From: Bacteroidales bacterium
GTDB taxonomy: Bacteria; Bacteroidota; Bacteroidia; Bacteroidales; GCA-2748055
DNA: 64,000 bases
Direction of reading: 5' to 3'
Assembly: GCA_029210725.1 (NCBI GenBank)
Contig: JARGFM010000008.1
Span: 1 to 64,000 of the forward strand
The translations under genes and the position numbers were made by a program. Positions 7,959 to 15,628 of the stretch are shown here, in pieces (the stretch's first letter is position 1; the number at the start of each line of letters is the position of its first letter). Below the pieces are notes generated by a model, which was given only the letters and a program-made list of their open reading frames with translations, was not told the DNA's origin and did not search any database.

Positions 7959-10178
7959 ATGATGATTCCAGATATCCGGACCAGGGCACTGCTGGGGGTG
8001 CTGCTATTTCTCCTCTCCGGCCCGGCGGCCAAGGCACAGGAGACCGATCACTGGGAGACGGTTATTCTTCCCGGCCGGCAATGTCAGTACCTGGTACCTG
8101 ACTCACCGGTGGATCCTGCCTGGACAAGCACCGGCTTTGACGATTCAGGCTGGACAAGTGCTACCGGAGGTGTAGGGTATGGGGATGATGACGACAACAC
8201 CATCATTGCCCCGGCCATCTCTGTATACTGCCGCTATAACTTTACCTTATCCAGCCCGGAGGTCATTTCTCAGCTGCTTCTGGACATGGATTTCGATGAC
8301 GGCTTCGTAGCCTACCTCAACGGGGTGGAGCTGGCCCGCTACAACATGGGGGAAGCCGGGAGTGTAACTGCCTGGGACCAGGCTTCGGATGCCCCGCAGG
8401 AAGCCCTGCTTTATCAGGGGATTGCTCCACTGAGATTTACCCTCGGCGAATCGGTGAGCGATCTGCTGCTTACCGTGGACAATACCTTTGCCGTGGAGGT
8501 CCATAACTATAACCCGGGCTCCTCTGATCTCTCCTCCAACCCCTATTTACATGCCGGAGTCGGGGTCGCAGGCAACTATTTCCACGCCACTCCCGGATGG
8601 TTCTACCCCCCCTTTACCGAGGACAGCACCCTGCTTCCCCTGGTCCTTATTGATACCGATCGTCAGACCATTCCCAATGAGCCAAGAATTACCGCTCAGA
8701 TGAAACTGATATACAACGAAGCCGGGCTGTACAACAGGACTTCTGATCCCGGTAACGGATATGATGGTCAGATCTCTATCGAAATAAGGGGGGAGTCCTC
8801 TGCCTGGTACTCTCCAAAAAAATCCTATAGTTTCGAAACCCAGACTGCTGCAGGGGAAAACAACAATGTTTCCCTGCTTGGTCTTCCCGCTGAAAACGAC
8901 TGGGTGCTATATGGCCCCTACCTGGATAAGAGCCTGATTCGCAATGTGCTTAGCTACCGCCTGTTTGCAGAGATGGGACACTATTCCCCGCGAACCCATT
9001 TTGTGGAGGTGGTGGTGAACAACGATTATCAGGGCCTTTATATTCTTACCGAGAAGATCAAGAGGGACATAAACCGGGTGGATATAGCCAAACTTTTACC
9101 TGAAGATGTCTCGGGAAATGAACTGACCGGTGGCTATCTGCTGCGTATCGATAAGCTTACCGATTTACCTGAAACCCATTTCTGGGAGTCCCCGGTAAGT
9201 CCCCCCTATCCGGATTATCTCTATATCACCTACCAGTATTTCGACCCCAAATATGAGGAGTTGAACGAGAGTCAGAGGAATTATATCAGGAATTATCTGG
9301 TTGAATTCGAAACCATCATGACTAACAAATACTTTAAGGATCCTGCCAGGGGATACAGGGCCTACCTGGATATCCCCTCCTTTGTGGATATGATGATCCT
9401 GAACGAATTCACCAAAGATGTGGATGCCTTCAGACTCAGCCACTATTTTTATAAGGAGAAGGATTCAGATGGCGGCAAGCTGGTGAGCGGTCCGCCCTGG
9501 GACTATAACCTTACTTTTGGCAACAGCGACTTTACCGAGGACATGCATCAGAGTTATAACTGGATCCATACCTATCCCATTACCATTTACTGGTGGGCGA
9601 GGGCCATGGAGGACTCCTGGTTCAGGAACAAGCTGAGATGCAGGTGGGATGAACTTCACCAGACCATATTAAGCAGCGAACATCTTCATTCGATGATTGA
9701 TAGTGCCATCCAGGTAATGGGCGATGCCATTCCGAACAATTTCAGGAAATGGCCCATCCTGGGAACCTATGTCTGGCCAAACAGTTACGTGGGACAGACC
9801 TACAGTGACGAGGAGTGGTTGCTGCGCAACTGGATCGATGAACGACTGGAGTGGATGGATGCCCGGTGGGGCGGACAGTGCTGGCCGCTTTCAGATGCAG
9901 ATGAGGTCATTCCGCTTCCTGAGCCGGGAAGAGTCTATCCCAATCCTTCAGACCTGAGTGCCACTTTTGTGGATCTCGATGCCCTGGTGGAAGGTGAAAT
10001 CCCTTTCAGGCTGTATGATATGAACGGCCGGCTGGTTTATCAGGCTGTGGCACCTTATTCGGGTCGTGAATTTGCCTATGCCCTTCCCGATCTCTCCTTC
10101 CTTCCAAACGGGATCTATACCCTTGAAACAGGCGGTCACGATCAGAAACGGGCGGTATTTAAGGTGATCAAACAGTAA
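7959..10178 (+). CDS. Secreted CotH-family protein with T9SS C-terminal sorting domain
   Basis: A 739-residue exported protein. A signal peptide ends near AKAQ|ETDHWE. Residues about 25-200 form a beta-rich carbohydrate-binding-like domain (DMDFDDGFVAYLNGVELAR). The CotH kinase-like domain spans about 280-620: KKSYSFETQ, LYGPYLDKSLIRN, GLYILTEKIKRD, and VSGPPWDYNLTFGN, which corresponds to the metal-binding DxD/WDxN region of CotH atypical kinases. The last 80 residues (VYPNPSDLSATF ... GIYTLETGG) are a type A sorting domain of the type IX secretion system, so the protein should reach the cell surface or medium. The frame is open from a TTG at 7932, but ATG at 7959 or 7962 precedes the signal peptide directly. 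Substrate unknown. Confidence 0.9.
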   Translation: MMIPDIRTRALLGVLLFLLSGPAAKAQETDHWETVILPGRQCQYLVPDSPVDPAWTSTGFDDSGWTSATGGVGYGDDDDNTIIAPAISVYCRYNFTLSSPEVISQLLLDMDFDDGFVAYLNGVELARYNMGEAGSVTAWDQASDAPQEALLYQGIAPLRFTLGESVSDLLLTVDNTFAVEVHNYNPGSSDLSSNPYLHAGVGVAGNYFHATPGWFYPPFTEDSTLLPLVLIDTDRQTIPNEPRITAQMKLIYNEAGLYNRTSDPGNGYDGQISIEIRGESSAWYSPKKSYSFETQTAAGENNNVSLLGLPAENDWVLYGPYLDKSLIRNVLSYRLFAEMGHYSPRTHFVEVVVNNDYQGLYILTEKIKRDINRVDIAKLLPEDVSGNELTGGYLLRIDKLTDLPETHFWESPVSPPYPDYLYITYQYFDPKYEELNESQRNYIRNYLVEFETIMTNKYFKDPARGYRAYLDIPSFVDMMILNEFTKDVDAFRLSHYFYKEKDSDGGKLVSGPPWDYNLTFGNSDFTEDMHQSYNWIHTYPITIYWWARAMEDSWFRNKLRCRWDELHQTILSSEHLHSMIDSAIQVMGDAIPNNFRKWPILGTYVWPNSYVGQTYSDEEWLLRNWIDERLEWMDARWGGQCWPLSDADEVIPLPEPGRVYPNPSDLSATFVDLDALVEGEIPFRLYDMNGRLVYQAVAPYSGREFAYALPDLSFLPNGIYTLETGGHDQKRAVFKVIKQ

Positions 10179-10181
10179 GCC

Positions 10182-10865
10182 CTAGAGATTATAGGCATAT
10201 CCCAGAACCACGATATGTAACTGTCCCGGATCGGAGGTATTAAACTCATCCTCGAGGATATACCTCAAGGAAAAACGAGACCGGAAATTTGGTGAAAACC
10301 TGACACCTGCTGAATATCTCATGGCAACATAGGGCCAGAATGACTCCTTGTCTGAACTATGCCAGCTCTCCACGGAGGCCTGGCAATCGAACTTCGTGCC
10401 AAAAATATGGTATGCCGCCTTCAGCCTGTTCCGGTTCACCAGGGAATTCAGGCTGAATGTATTCGGCCCCGGGAACTCTTCGAACCCATATTGCAAACGG
10501 GTGCGCAATGACAGGGTCAGTCCCGATACCTCATAGCTGCCCGTCAGATCGATATGGCCCCTGTACCTGGCATACAGCTCCTGCTCCTGATTCATGACAA
10601 AAACAGTTCTGACACCCCCGCCCAGTTTGAGAAAATCCAGGAGATCGCAGGAAGCCCCCAGTGTAAGAAGGGTTCGGCTGTACTGCAGGCTGTTGTTTTT
10701 GAAACGTTGCTCCAGTTCACCCTCCAGACCGAAGTTCCCTGAAATCTGCTTATCCAGTTTCAGCTCCCACCAGGTTTGAAAATCCCTGTCCTGGCCCCGG
10801 AGATTTACAGCACCAGAGAATAAGAGAAATACACAAAAAGCAGAATATGCAATCCGCCTAATCAT
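10182..10865 (-). CDS. DUF2490 outer-membrane beta-barrel protein
   Basis: About 227 residues: signal peptide (IRRIAYSAFCVFLLFSGA, cleaved near LRGQ), then a run of amphipathic beta strands with alternating hydrophobic residues and a C-terminal aromatic-rich strand (HIVVLGYAYNL) typical of small barrels. The opening FQTWWELKLDKQISGNFGLE is characteristic of DUF2490. It is the last gene of a minus-strand operon after the VTC-domain and DUF4956 genes; the three families recur together in Bacteroidota. Several ATGs are possible (10874, 10868, 10865); 10865 gives an ATGATTAG overlap with the upstream stop and a clean signal peptide. Role unknown; probably an outer-membrane component linked to the VTC/DUF4956 pair. 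Confidence 0.82.
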   Translation of the reverse strand: MIRRIAYSAFCVFLLFSGAVNLRGQDRDFQTWWELKLDKQISGNFGLEGELEQRFKNNSLQYSRTLLTLGASCDLLDFLKLGGGVRTVFVMNQEQELYARYRGHIDLTGSYEVSGLTLSLRTRLQYGFEEFPGPNTFSLNSLVNRNRLKAAYHIFGTKFDCQASVESWHSSDKESFWPYVAMRYSAGVRFSPNFRSRFSLRYILEDEFNTSDPGQLHIVVLGYAYNL

Positions 10866-11514
10866 CATTATCATCACCCGACTGGTAGCCTCCGCCAATA
10901 TTCCTCCAGTCATTCTCAAAATAGTAAATGTAAAGCCTGGCAGCATCCCGCAGGTAATCAATCCTTTCCACTTCCACCCGGTGAATGGACAGACCGGTTC
11001 GCTCCTCCAGGTCCGCGATCAGTTCGGTCCTTAAATCGGGCTTGATCAACTCCACCTTCTCATAGAATATCAGTTTTTTAGATTCGGTCTTCAACAAATA
11101 GACCTTTTCCAGCAGGTAGGTGATAAACACAATTACCGCATTGGTCAGCAGAAGCTCTGAATAACTGACCCGTCTGTTGGCCAGGGAGTTGATCACAGAA
11201 ACCCCGATCACCAGAAAGAGGTAGGTCATTTCCCGGATGGGAATCTGCTGGGTTCTGTACCTGAGCATTCCGAAAATGGCAAAAAGCCCCAGTGCAAAGC
11301 CAATCTCAACACCCACATTCTCCAGCAGCATAATCATAAAGAATACCACCACAGAGATCAGGATATAGGTAAACAGGTACTCTTTCCTGGGTGTGATCCG
11401 GTAATAAAGAACCCGGACAAGGAGGAGGACTACTCCCAGGTTGAAGCTGGCACGGATAACCAGGTCCCAGAAATCCTCCCAGTTCATTAATTGAATACTC
11501 AGAAATTCAGGCAT
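10858..11514 (-). CDS. DUF4956 integral membrane protein
   Basis: A 218-residue membrane protein with about four transmembrane helices between residues 20 and 140 (SFNLGVVLLLVRVLYY, YILISVVVFFMIMLL, IGFALGLFAIFGMLRYRT, YLFLVIGVSVINSLA), then a soluble tail of about 80 residues. The phrase GLFAIFGMLRYRTQQIPIREM is the DUF4956 signature. It follows the VTC-domain gene by 8 bases and overlaps the DUF2490 gene, so the three are co-transcribed. Biochemical function of the family is not established; the fixed neighbourhood suggests a membrane partner of the polyphosphate-polymerase-like protein. Confidence 0.9.
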   Translation of the reverse strand: MPEFLSIQLMNWEDFWDLVIRASFNLGVVLLLVRVLYYRITPRKEYLFTYILISVVVFFMIMLLENVGVEIGFALGLFAIFGMLRYRTQQIPIREMTYLFLVIGVSVINSLANRRVSYSELLLTNAVIVFITYLLEKVYLLKTESKKLIFYEKVELIKPDLRTELIADLEERTGLSIHRVEVERIDYLRDAARLYIYYFENDWRNIGGGYQSGDDNDD

Positions 11515-11522
11515 GATATGGA

Positions 11523-12314
11523 TTATTTGGTTATTGAATGATAACTCTCATTGATCTGATGCACCTTTCGCACCTTGCTTTTAAAACGATTCTGCTTCAG
11601 GTCGGGATGAAGCAATGCCATTCCGATGGCATATTTACTGAAACGACGCGGCTTGATCCGGAATTTGCGCATGGCAGCATGAAGGGCCGAACCTGATAAA
11701 CGATTTTCAAATTTAATCTCTGCAATGGCAATACCCGGAAGATCCAGCATCTCTCCATTTTCTGCACTGGAGAACTTCAATCCATAGTCCAGGGTGACGC
11801 GCTCTGTTTGTTCATGACTGACCAGGGTAATACGGTTGAAATTGTTCTCCATGGTCAGATCTATGCCATTGCCTTCATAAGGGGAACAGGAAAGCAGGAA
11901 TTCCTCCTCTTTCATCAGAACATCGCGATCCATGCCCCTGGTTTTTACCCGTTTCTTGCTGGTAACTCCTTTGGCATTCTTTTTTTTCACCTCCAGGAAA
12001 TGCAAATCGCCTGAACCATATCTCCGTATCCGCACTTTATGCCTGTTGGCGAGGCCACGGTGGTGCTTATGGTACATCTCCCGGCCATCGGTGTCGAAAT
12101 AGCGGGTAAAATACTGCTGCGAGCGGGAACCATCGATCTCCAGAACTCTGTAATCCTGGCTAATCATCTCCAGAAGGCCGGGCAGATGCCGAAAACTGAA
12201 AAGGTACTTATTGTCCTTTCTGCGCATCAGGCTGGCCTTGTTTACCTCCTCCAGAGAAATGGCCCCGAACTGCTTCAGAATTGTATCGAAATTACTTCCG
12301 GTACTCATATTCAT
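11523..12314 (-). CDS. VTC-domain (polyphosphate polymerase-like) protein
   Basis: A 263-residue soluble protein of the VTC domain family, the tunnel-fold superfamily that includes the yeast vacuolar polyphosphate polymerase Vtc4. Basic and acidic tunnel residues are visible in order: MRRKDNKYLF (about 29-38), FTRYFDT, HKVRIRRYG, HFLEVKKK, and the closing IAIAEIKFEN plus RFSKYAIGM. The domain in bacteria is annotated as polyphosphate polymerase, but activity has been shown for few members, so treat the reaction as probable only. It has no membrane anchor of its own; the DUF4956 protein 8 bases downstream could supply one. The start overlaps the end of the upstream small gene by up to 23 bases; ATG at 12308 is an alternative. 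Confidence 0.88.
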   Translation of the reverse strand: MNMSTGSNFDTILKQFGAISLEEVNKASLMRRKDNKYLFSFRHLPGLLEMISQDYRVLEIDGSRSQQYFTRYFDTDGREMYHKHHRGLANRHKVRIRRYGSGDLHFLEVKKKNAKGVTSKKRVKTRGMDRDVLMKEEEFLLSCSPYEGNGIDLTMENNFNRITLVSHEQTERVTLDYGLKFSSAENGEMLDLPGIAIAEIKFENRLSGSALHAAMRKFRIKPRRFSKYAIGMALLHPDLKQNRFKSKVRKVHQINESYHSITK

Positions 12315-12717
12315 AGACCTTTCGCTTGTAAAGCTTGTCCTTCCTGTTGTAATACAGTTTCTCCGTCCTCAGGCCATCCGTGTACAGGCTCTTCTCTGTC
12401 CTTTCAATACTGCCCTTTCCATCGAGAAACACCTCTTCCACCAGCCGGCCCTCCTCGTTGTAGGCATATTTCTCCCACCGTTTTACTTCTCCTTTGCTGT
12501 TGAACTCCTTGATCTCCAGAAGTTCCCCTCGTTCATTGTACCTTTCAAAGGATTCAGTGAGCGGCTCCTTCAATCCTTCTTCCAGGAAGTATTCGTGAAC
12601 AGTCCTGGAAGCAATTTTTTTCTCTTGAATGGTCCTGGAATTCTGTCCCAGAAGCGGGCAGGAAATAAGCAGGATGATACAGGCACATGAGAATAAAGCC
12701 CTGGTTTTTAGTTTCAT
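12292..12717 (-). CDS. Exported small protein with RHS/toxin-like YxxxGxL repeats
   Basis: 141 residues with a clear signal peptide (ALFSCACIILLISCPLLG, cleaved near GQ). The mature part is a series of short beta-hairpin repeats of the type YNERGELLEIKEFNSKG, YNEEGRLVEEVFLDGKG and YNRKDKLYKRKVYEYE, similar to the MORN/RHS-like antitoxin repeats common in Bacteroidota periplasmic proteins. It sits second in the VTC operon, 11 bases after the lipoprotein gene and overlapping the VTC gene. Function unknown; the repeats suggest a structural or binding protein in the periplasm. Confidence 0.7.
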   Translation of the reverse strand: MKLKTRALFSCACIILLISCPLLGQNSRTIQEKKIASRTVHEYFLEEGLKEPLTESFERYNERGELLEIKEFNSKGEVKRWEKYAYNEEGRLVEEVFLDGKGSIERTEKSLYTDGLRTEKLYYNRKDKLYKRKVYEYEYRK

Positions 12718-12728
12718 AAACCTTAAAA

Positions 12729-13499
12729 TTACAATTTTTCAATGACAATCTCCCCCAGATCAATCACCTGATCCAGTTCATTGATGCGCACCTCAAATTC
12801 GATGCTTACCTTTTCGGATTCTCCTGTAACGTCGTCGGAGTACAAAAATACCAGGTAATCCCCGGGAATCAGTCCCCCGAATTCAAATACTCCCCCGGCC
12901 TGGGTGCGGATACGGTCGTCGTAGAAGCTGTGCCTGTTATAGGTCAGGTATACCTCCTGTTCAGTTGCAAAATAGGTTTTTTCAACAACCAGGTTGGGCC
13001 AGTAGGACTGATCCACGTAGTCGATTACCTTCACCACCCCTTTGATTTTGGCATTTCCCTCATCGTAATCCAGGGTGGACAATTTGTTCAATCTTCCCAT
13101 ATTCAGCTCCTCTCCCCGTTCCAGTTCTACCTCATAAAGCTTCTCCATATCCATATCCGGCACCGAAGTCGAATCGCCCGAGATAAAAAAGACCAGATAG
13201 CTGCCCGGGTACAGATAATTAAAACGAAACTGCCCCAGATGGTTGGTCCTCACCCGGTCTCCAAGTTCCTCCCTGGTCCCGTAAACAATGTAAACTTCCT
13301 CATCCACAGCCGGTTTTTCATAAATAAGCAGGGAATAATCTTCGTTATAAAACTGCTCGGTAAGCGTTCCTCCTATGGAGCCGGTCCCGCCTTCACCCGG
13401 ACTCTTCTGGCAGGAGAAGCCAGGAAGCACAATTACGATTGCAAGAGCAAATACTTTTAAGCCGGAAAGCAAATTCTTTCCCCTGGAGTAATTCCACAT
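12729..13499 (-). CDS. Lipoprotein with two carboxypeptidase-regulatory-like domains
   Basis: About 256 residues. The N-terminus has a lipoprotein signal with lipobox LPGFSC at about 27-32. Two homologous beta-sandwich units follow (about 45-135 and 145-250): each has EVYIVYGTRE or EVYLTYNRHS, then a turn of type RTNHLGQFRFNYLYPGSYLV or RTQAGGVFEFGGLIPGDYLV. This is the carboxypeptidase D regulatory/CnaB-like fold found in Bacteroidota surface proteins. The frame is open to a TTG at 13535, but ATG at 13499 starts just before the signal. It heads the operon containing the VTC and DUF4956 genes. Probably an envelope-exposed binding protein; ligand unknown. Confidence 0.75.
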   Translation of the reverse strand: MWNYSRGKNLLSGLKVFALAIVIVLPGFSCQKSPGEGGTGSIGGTLTEQFYNEDYSLLIYEKPAVDEEVYIVYGTREELGDRVRTNHLGQFRFNYLYPGSYLVFFISGDSTSVPDMDMEKLYEVELERGEELNMGRLNKLSTLDYDEGNAKIKGVVKVIDYVDQSYWPNLVVEKTYFATEQEVYLTYNRHSFYDDRIRTQAGGVFEFGGLIPGDYLVFLYSDDVTGESEKVSIEFEVRINELDQVIDLGEIVIEKL

Positions 13500-13632
13500 A
13501 CTCAGACAGTTTTTCAAGTAATCCAAATATAACAATTTCCACAGCCCATTGGTACTGGCTGTAACATATGTTACCGATTAAATCCGCAAGCATTCCACAT
13601 CTTTGTATCAGAAAACAAAAAAACAAGTTGCT

Positions 13633-14544
13633 ATGATACGGGAAATGGTCCATATAGATGAGGAGTTATGTGACGGATGCGGAGCTTGCATCCCCAACTG
13701 TCACGAGGGCGCACTTCAAATGATTGATGGAAAAGCCAGGCTGATCAGTGATCTGATGTGTGACGGACTGGGTGCCTGCCTGGGCCATTGTCCGCAGGGC
13801 GCCATCACCATAAAAAAAAGGGAGGCCGGGCCCTACAATGAGACAAAGGTCATGGAAATCATGGTGGGGAAGGGCGAGAATACCGTTGTGGCTCACCTCC
13901 GGCATATGAAGGACCACAACGAAATGGAGTTTCTGAGGGAGGGTGTCCAGTACCTGAAGGATCACAGGGATGCCCTGCCCTTCGATGTGGAGAAGGTGCT
14001 GAGCAAGGTCCATCATGCCAGGGTGGAAGAACAGCAACTGGCTTGTGGCTGTGCCGGATCGGAAGCCCGGAGTTTTACTCCGCAGTCCGCCGCTGCCGGG
14101 AGCATCCCGGCCGCAGGTGCTCTAAGCATGGCAACAGGCCCCCTTGGCGAACAGCCATCTGAATTGCGACAGTGGCCGGTGCAGATGCACCTGATCAATC
14201 CCGGGGCTTCCTACTTCCGGCAATCGGATTTGCTGCTGGCGGCCGACTGCGTGGCATTCTCGGCAGGAAATTTCCATTCCGGATGGCTCCGGGGAAAAAC
14301 CCTGGCCATTGCCTGTCCCAAATTAGATTCGGGACTGGAAGAGTATGTCGACAAGATCAGGGCCTTGATCGATGAGGCAAAAATTAATACCTTAACGGTG
14401 ATGATGATGCAGGTACCTTGTTGCGGGGGACTGATGCAGATGGTCCGGATGGCCGCCGGACAGGCCGGAAGAAAAGTTCCCGTTAAAAAGGTCATCGTGG
14501 GAGTGGAAGGAGACATCCTGAGCGAAGAATGGGTTCAGATATGA
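13633..14544 (+). CDS. 4Fe-4S ferredoxin-domain protein with conserved C-terminal cysteine domain
   Basis: 303 residues. The N-terminal ferredoxin domain has a complete first cluster motif CDGCGACIPNC (Cx2Cx2Cx3C pattern) but the second, CDGLGACLGHCPQGA, has Leu in place of the second cysteine. I recall this same pattern in homologues from other anaerobes, so it is probably a family trait and not damage. The middle is Ala/Ser-rich (about 145-190, after CGCAGS); the C-terminal 110 residues carry further cysteines in IACPKLD and MMQVPCCGGLMQM, which may bind another metal or cluster. Likely a cytoplasmic electron-transfer protein of anaerobes. The frame opens at a TTG at 13603; ATG at 13633 gives MIREMVHIDEELC, the usual start. 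Confidence 0.85.
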   Translation: MIREMVHIDEELCDGCGACIPNCHEGALQMIDGKARLISDLMCDGLGACLGHCPQGAITIKKREAGPYNETKVMEIMVGKGENTVVAHLRHMKDHNEMEFLREGVQYLKDHRDALPFDVEKVLSKVHHARVEEQQLACGCAGSEARSFTPQSAAAGSIPAAGALSMATGPLGEQPSELRQWPVQMHLINPGASYFRQSDLLLAADCVAFSAGNFHSGWLRGKTLAIACPKLDSGLEEYVDKIRALIDEAKINTLTVMMMQVPCCGGLMQMVRMAAGQAGRKVPVKKVIVGVEGDILSEEWVQI

Positions 14545-14562
14545 TTTTTTGTGTTTTCAGGG

Positions 14563-14593
14563 AAAAAAAATAGCCGGAGCACCATCTTCCGGC
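14563..14593 (-). terminator. Rho-independent terminator for the minus-strand kinase genes
   Basis: Read on the minus strand: GCCGGA, a 9-base loop, TCCGGC, then TA and eight T. The stem arms are at 14588-14593 and 14573-14578 and the T-run at 14563-14570. It lies about 75 bases after the stop of the truncated response-regulator kinase, so it could be the terminator of the ancestral longer gene. The plus-strand ferredoxin gene ends 19 bases away. Confidence 0.7.
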
Positions 14594-14666
14594 CAGACCT
14601 GAATACAGTCCATTCTCAAAATCACCCTGCCTTAGCTGGTTTTACAGGGAATCCCGTGGACCAGGT

Positions 14667-15623
14667 TCACGTTTGGGGACTGTAAATGATTTCCGTAAAA
14701 TTTTCCAATTCCCTGCCCCTTATGCCTAACCGTCCTCCAGGCCTCGTAAATTTCAGGGCATTTGAGACCAGGTTCCGGATCACGGTCTGGAACATATGTT
14801 TATCCTCAAAACCCTTCCATGTACCCTGGATGTCCAAAATCAACTGAATTTGTTTCCTTTCTGCCGTATTTGACAACATGGACATAACTTCTTTTATCTG
14901 AACGGCCAGATCTATTACAACAGGTTTGTGTTTAAGTCTCCCGGTTTGAGACCTGGACCATTCCAGAAGATTGATGAGCAGTTCGTATGCATTCTGGGAT
15001 GATTGCTTAATAATTTTCAGTTGTCTTTTGATATCTTCCGGGTCGCGATTCTCAAAAGTGGTCAAAAGCAGATCTGAGAATCCCAGCAGGGTGTGAAAGG
15101 GGGACTTCAGGTCATGGGCGACAATGGAGAAGAATTTATCCTTTGCGGCTAAAGCCTCCCGAAGCTGTTTGTTTATCATTTCCAGATGAGCATTTTGTTT
15201 GGAAATGATCTTTTTTGAGAGACTTAATTCAAGATGCATTTTTACCCTGGTTAACAGCTCTTTGGAGTTAAAAGGTTTAGTAACATAATCAATTCCTCCT
15301 ACGTCCAGGCCTTTGATAATATCCGTGGTTTCCGTTTTTGCCGTCAGGAAAATTACCGGAATCTCCTTCGTTTCCCCGTTTTTCTTAAGAATCTCGCACA
15401 CCTCATAGCCTGTCATTCCCGGCATACTCACATCCAGCAGGATAAGATCGGGTTTGCTGAAAGAAACCGATTCCAGGGCTTCTGTTCCACTGGAAGCGTA
15501 ACTGAACTCGATGCCATGTTCATCCAGAATGGTCCCCAGCACCTGAATATTTTCGCTTATATCATCCACGATTAATACGGTGGGTTGTCTGTCCTGTTCC
15601 CCGCTGATTCTAAAATCATCCAT
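14667..15623 (-). pseudogene. Response regulator-histidine kinase hybrid, ATPase domain truncated
   Basis: 318 residues. REC domain at about 14-130 with DD near 20, phospho-acceptor Asp in LILLDVSMPG and the conserved Lys in DYVTKPFNSKEL. A coiled linker leads to a HisKA domain at about 165-235 with the H-box FSIVAHDLKSPFHTLLGF. The ATPase domain starts with an N-box (VIRNLVSNALKFTRPGG) but then stops after GIRGRELENFTEIIYSPQT: the D-box (DxGxG) and G-box (GTGLGL) that close the ATP site are missing, about 80 residues short of the family length. The region between the stop and the terminator codes for nothing similar in any frame I checked, so the end appears deleted. It could not autophosphorylate; the REC domain may still work. 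It follows the damaged hybrid kinase by 5 bases. Confidence 0.65.
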
Positions 15624-15628
15624 CTTTT

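Noticed and set aside
13633-13830. Ferredoxin second cluster lacking one Cys interpreted as damage
   Set aside because: I recall the same CDGLGACLGxCPQGA pattern in related proteins, and the rest of the gene is intact, so it looks like a family trait.
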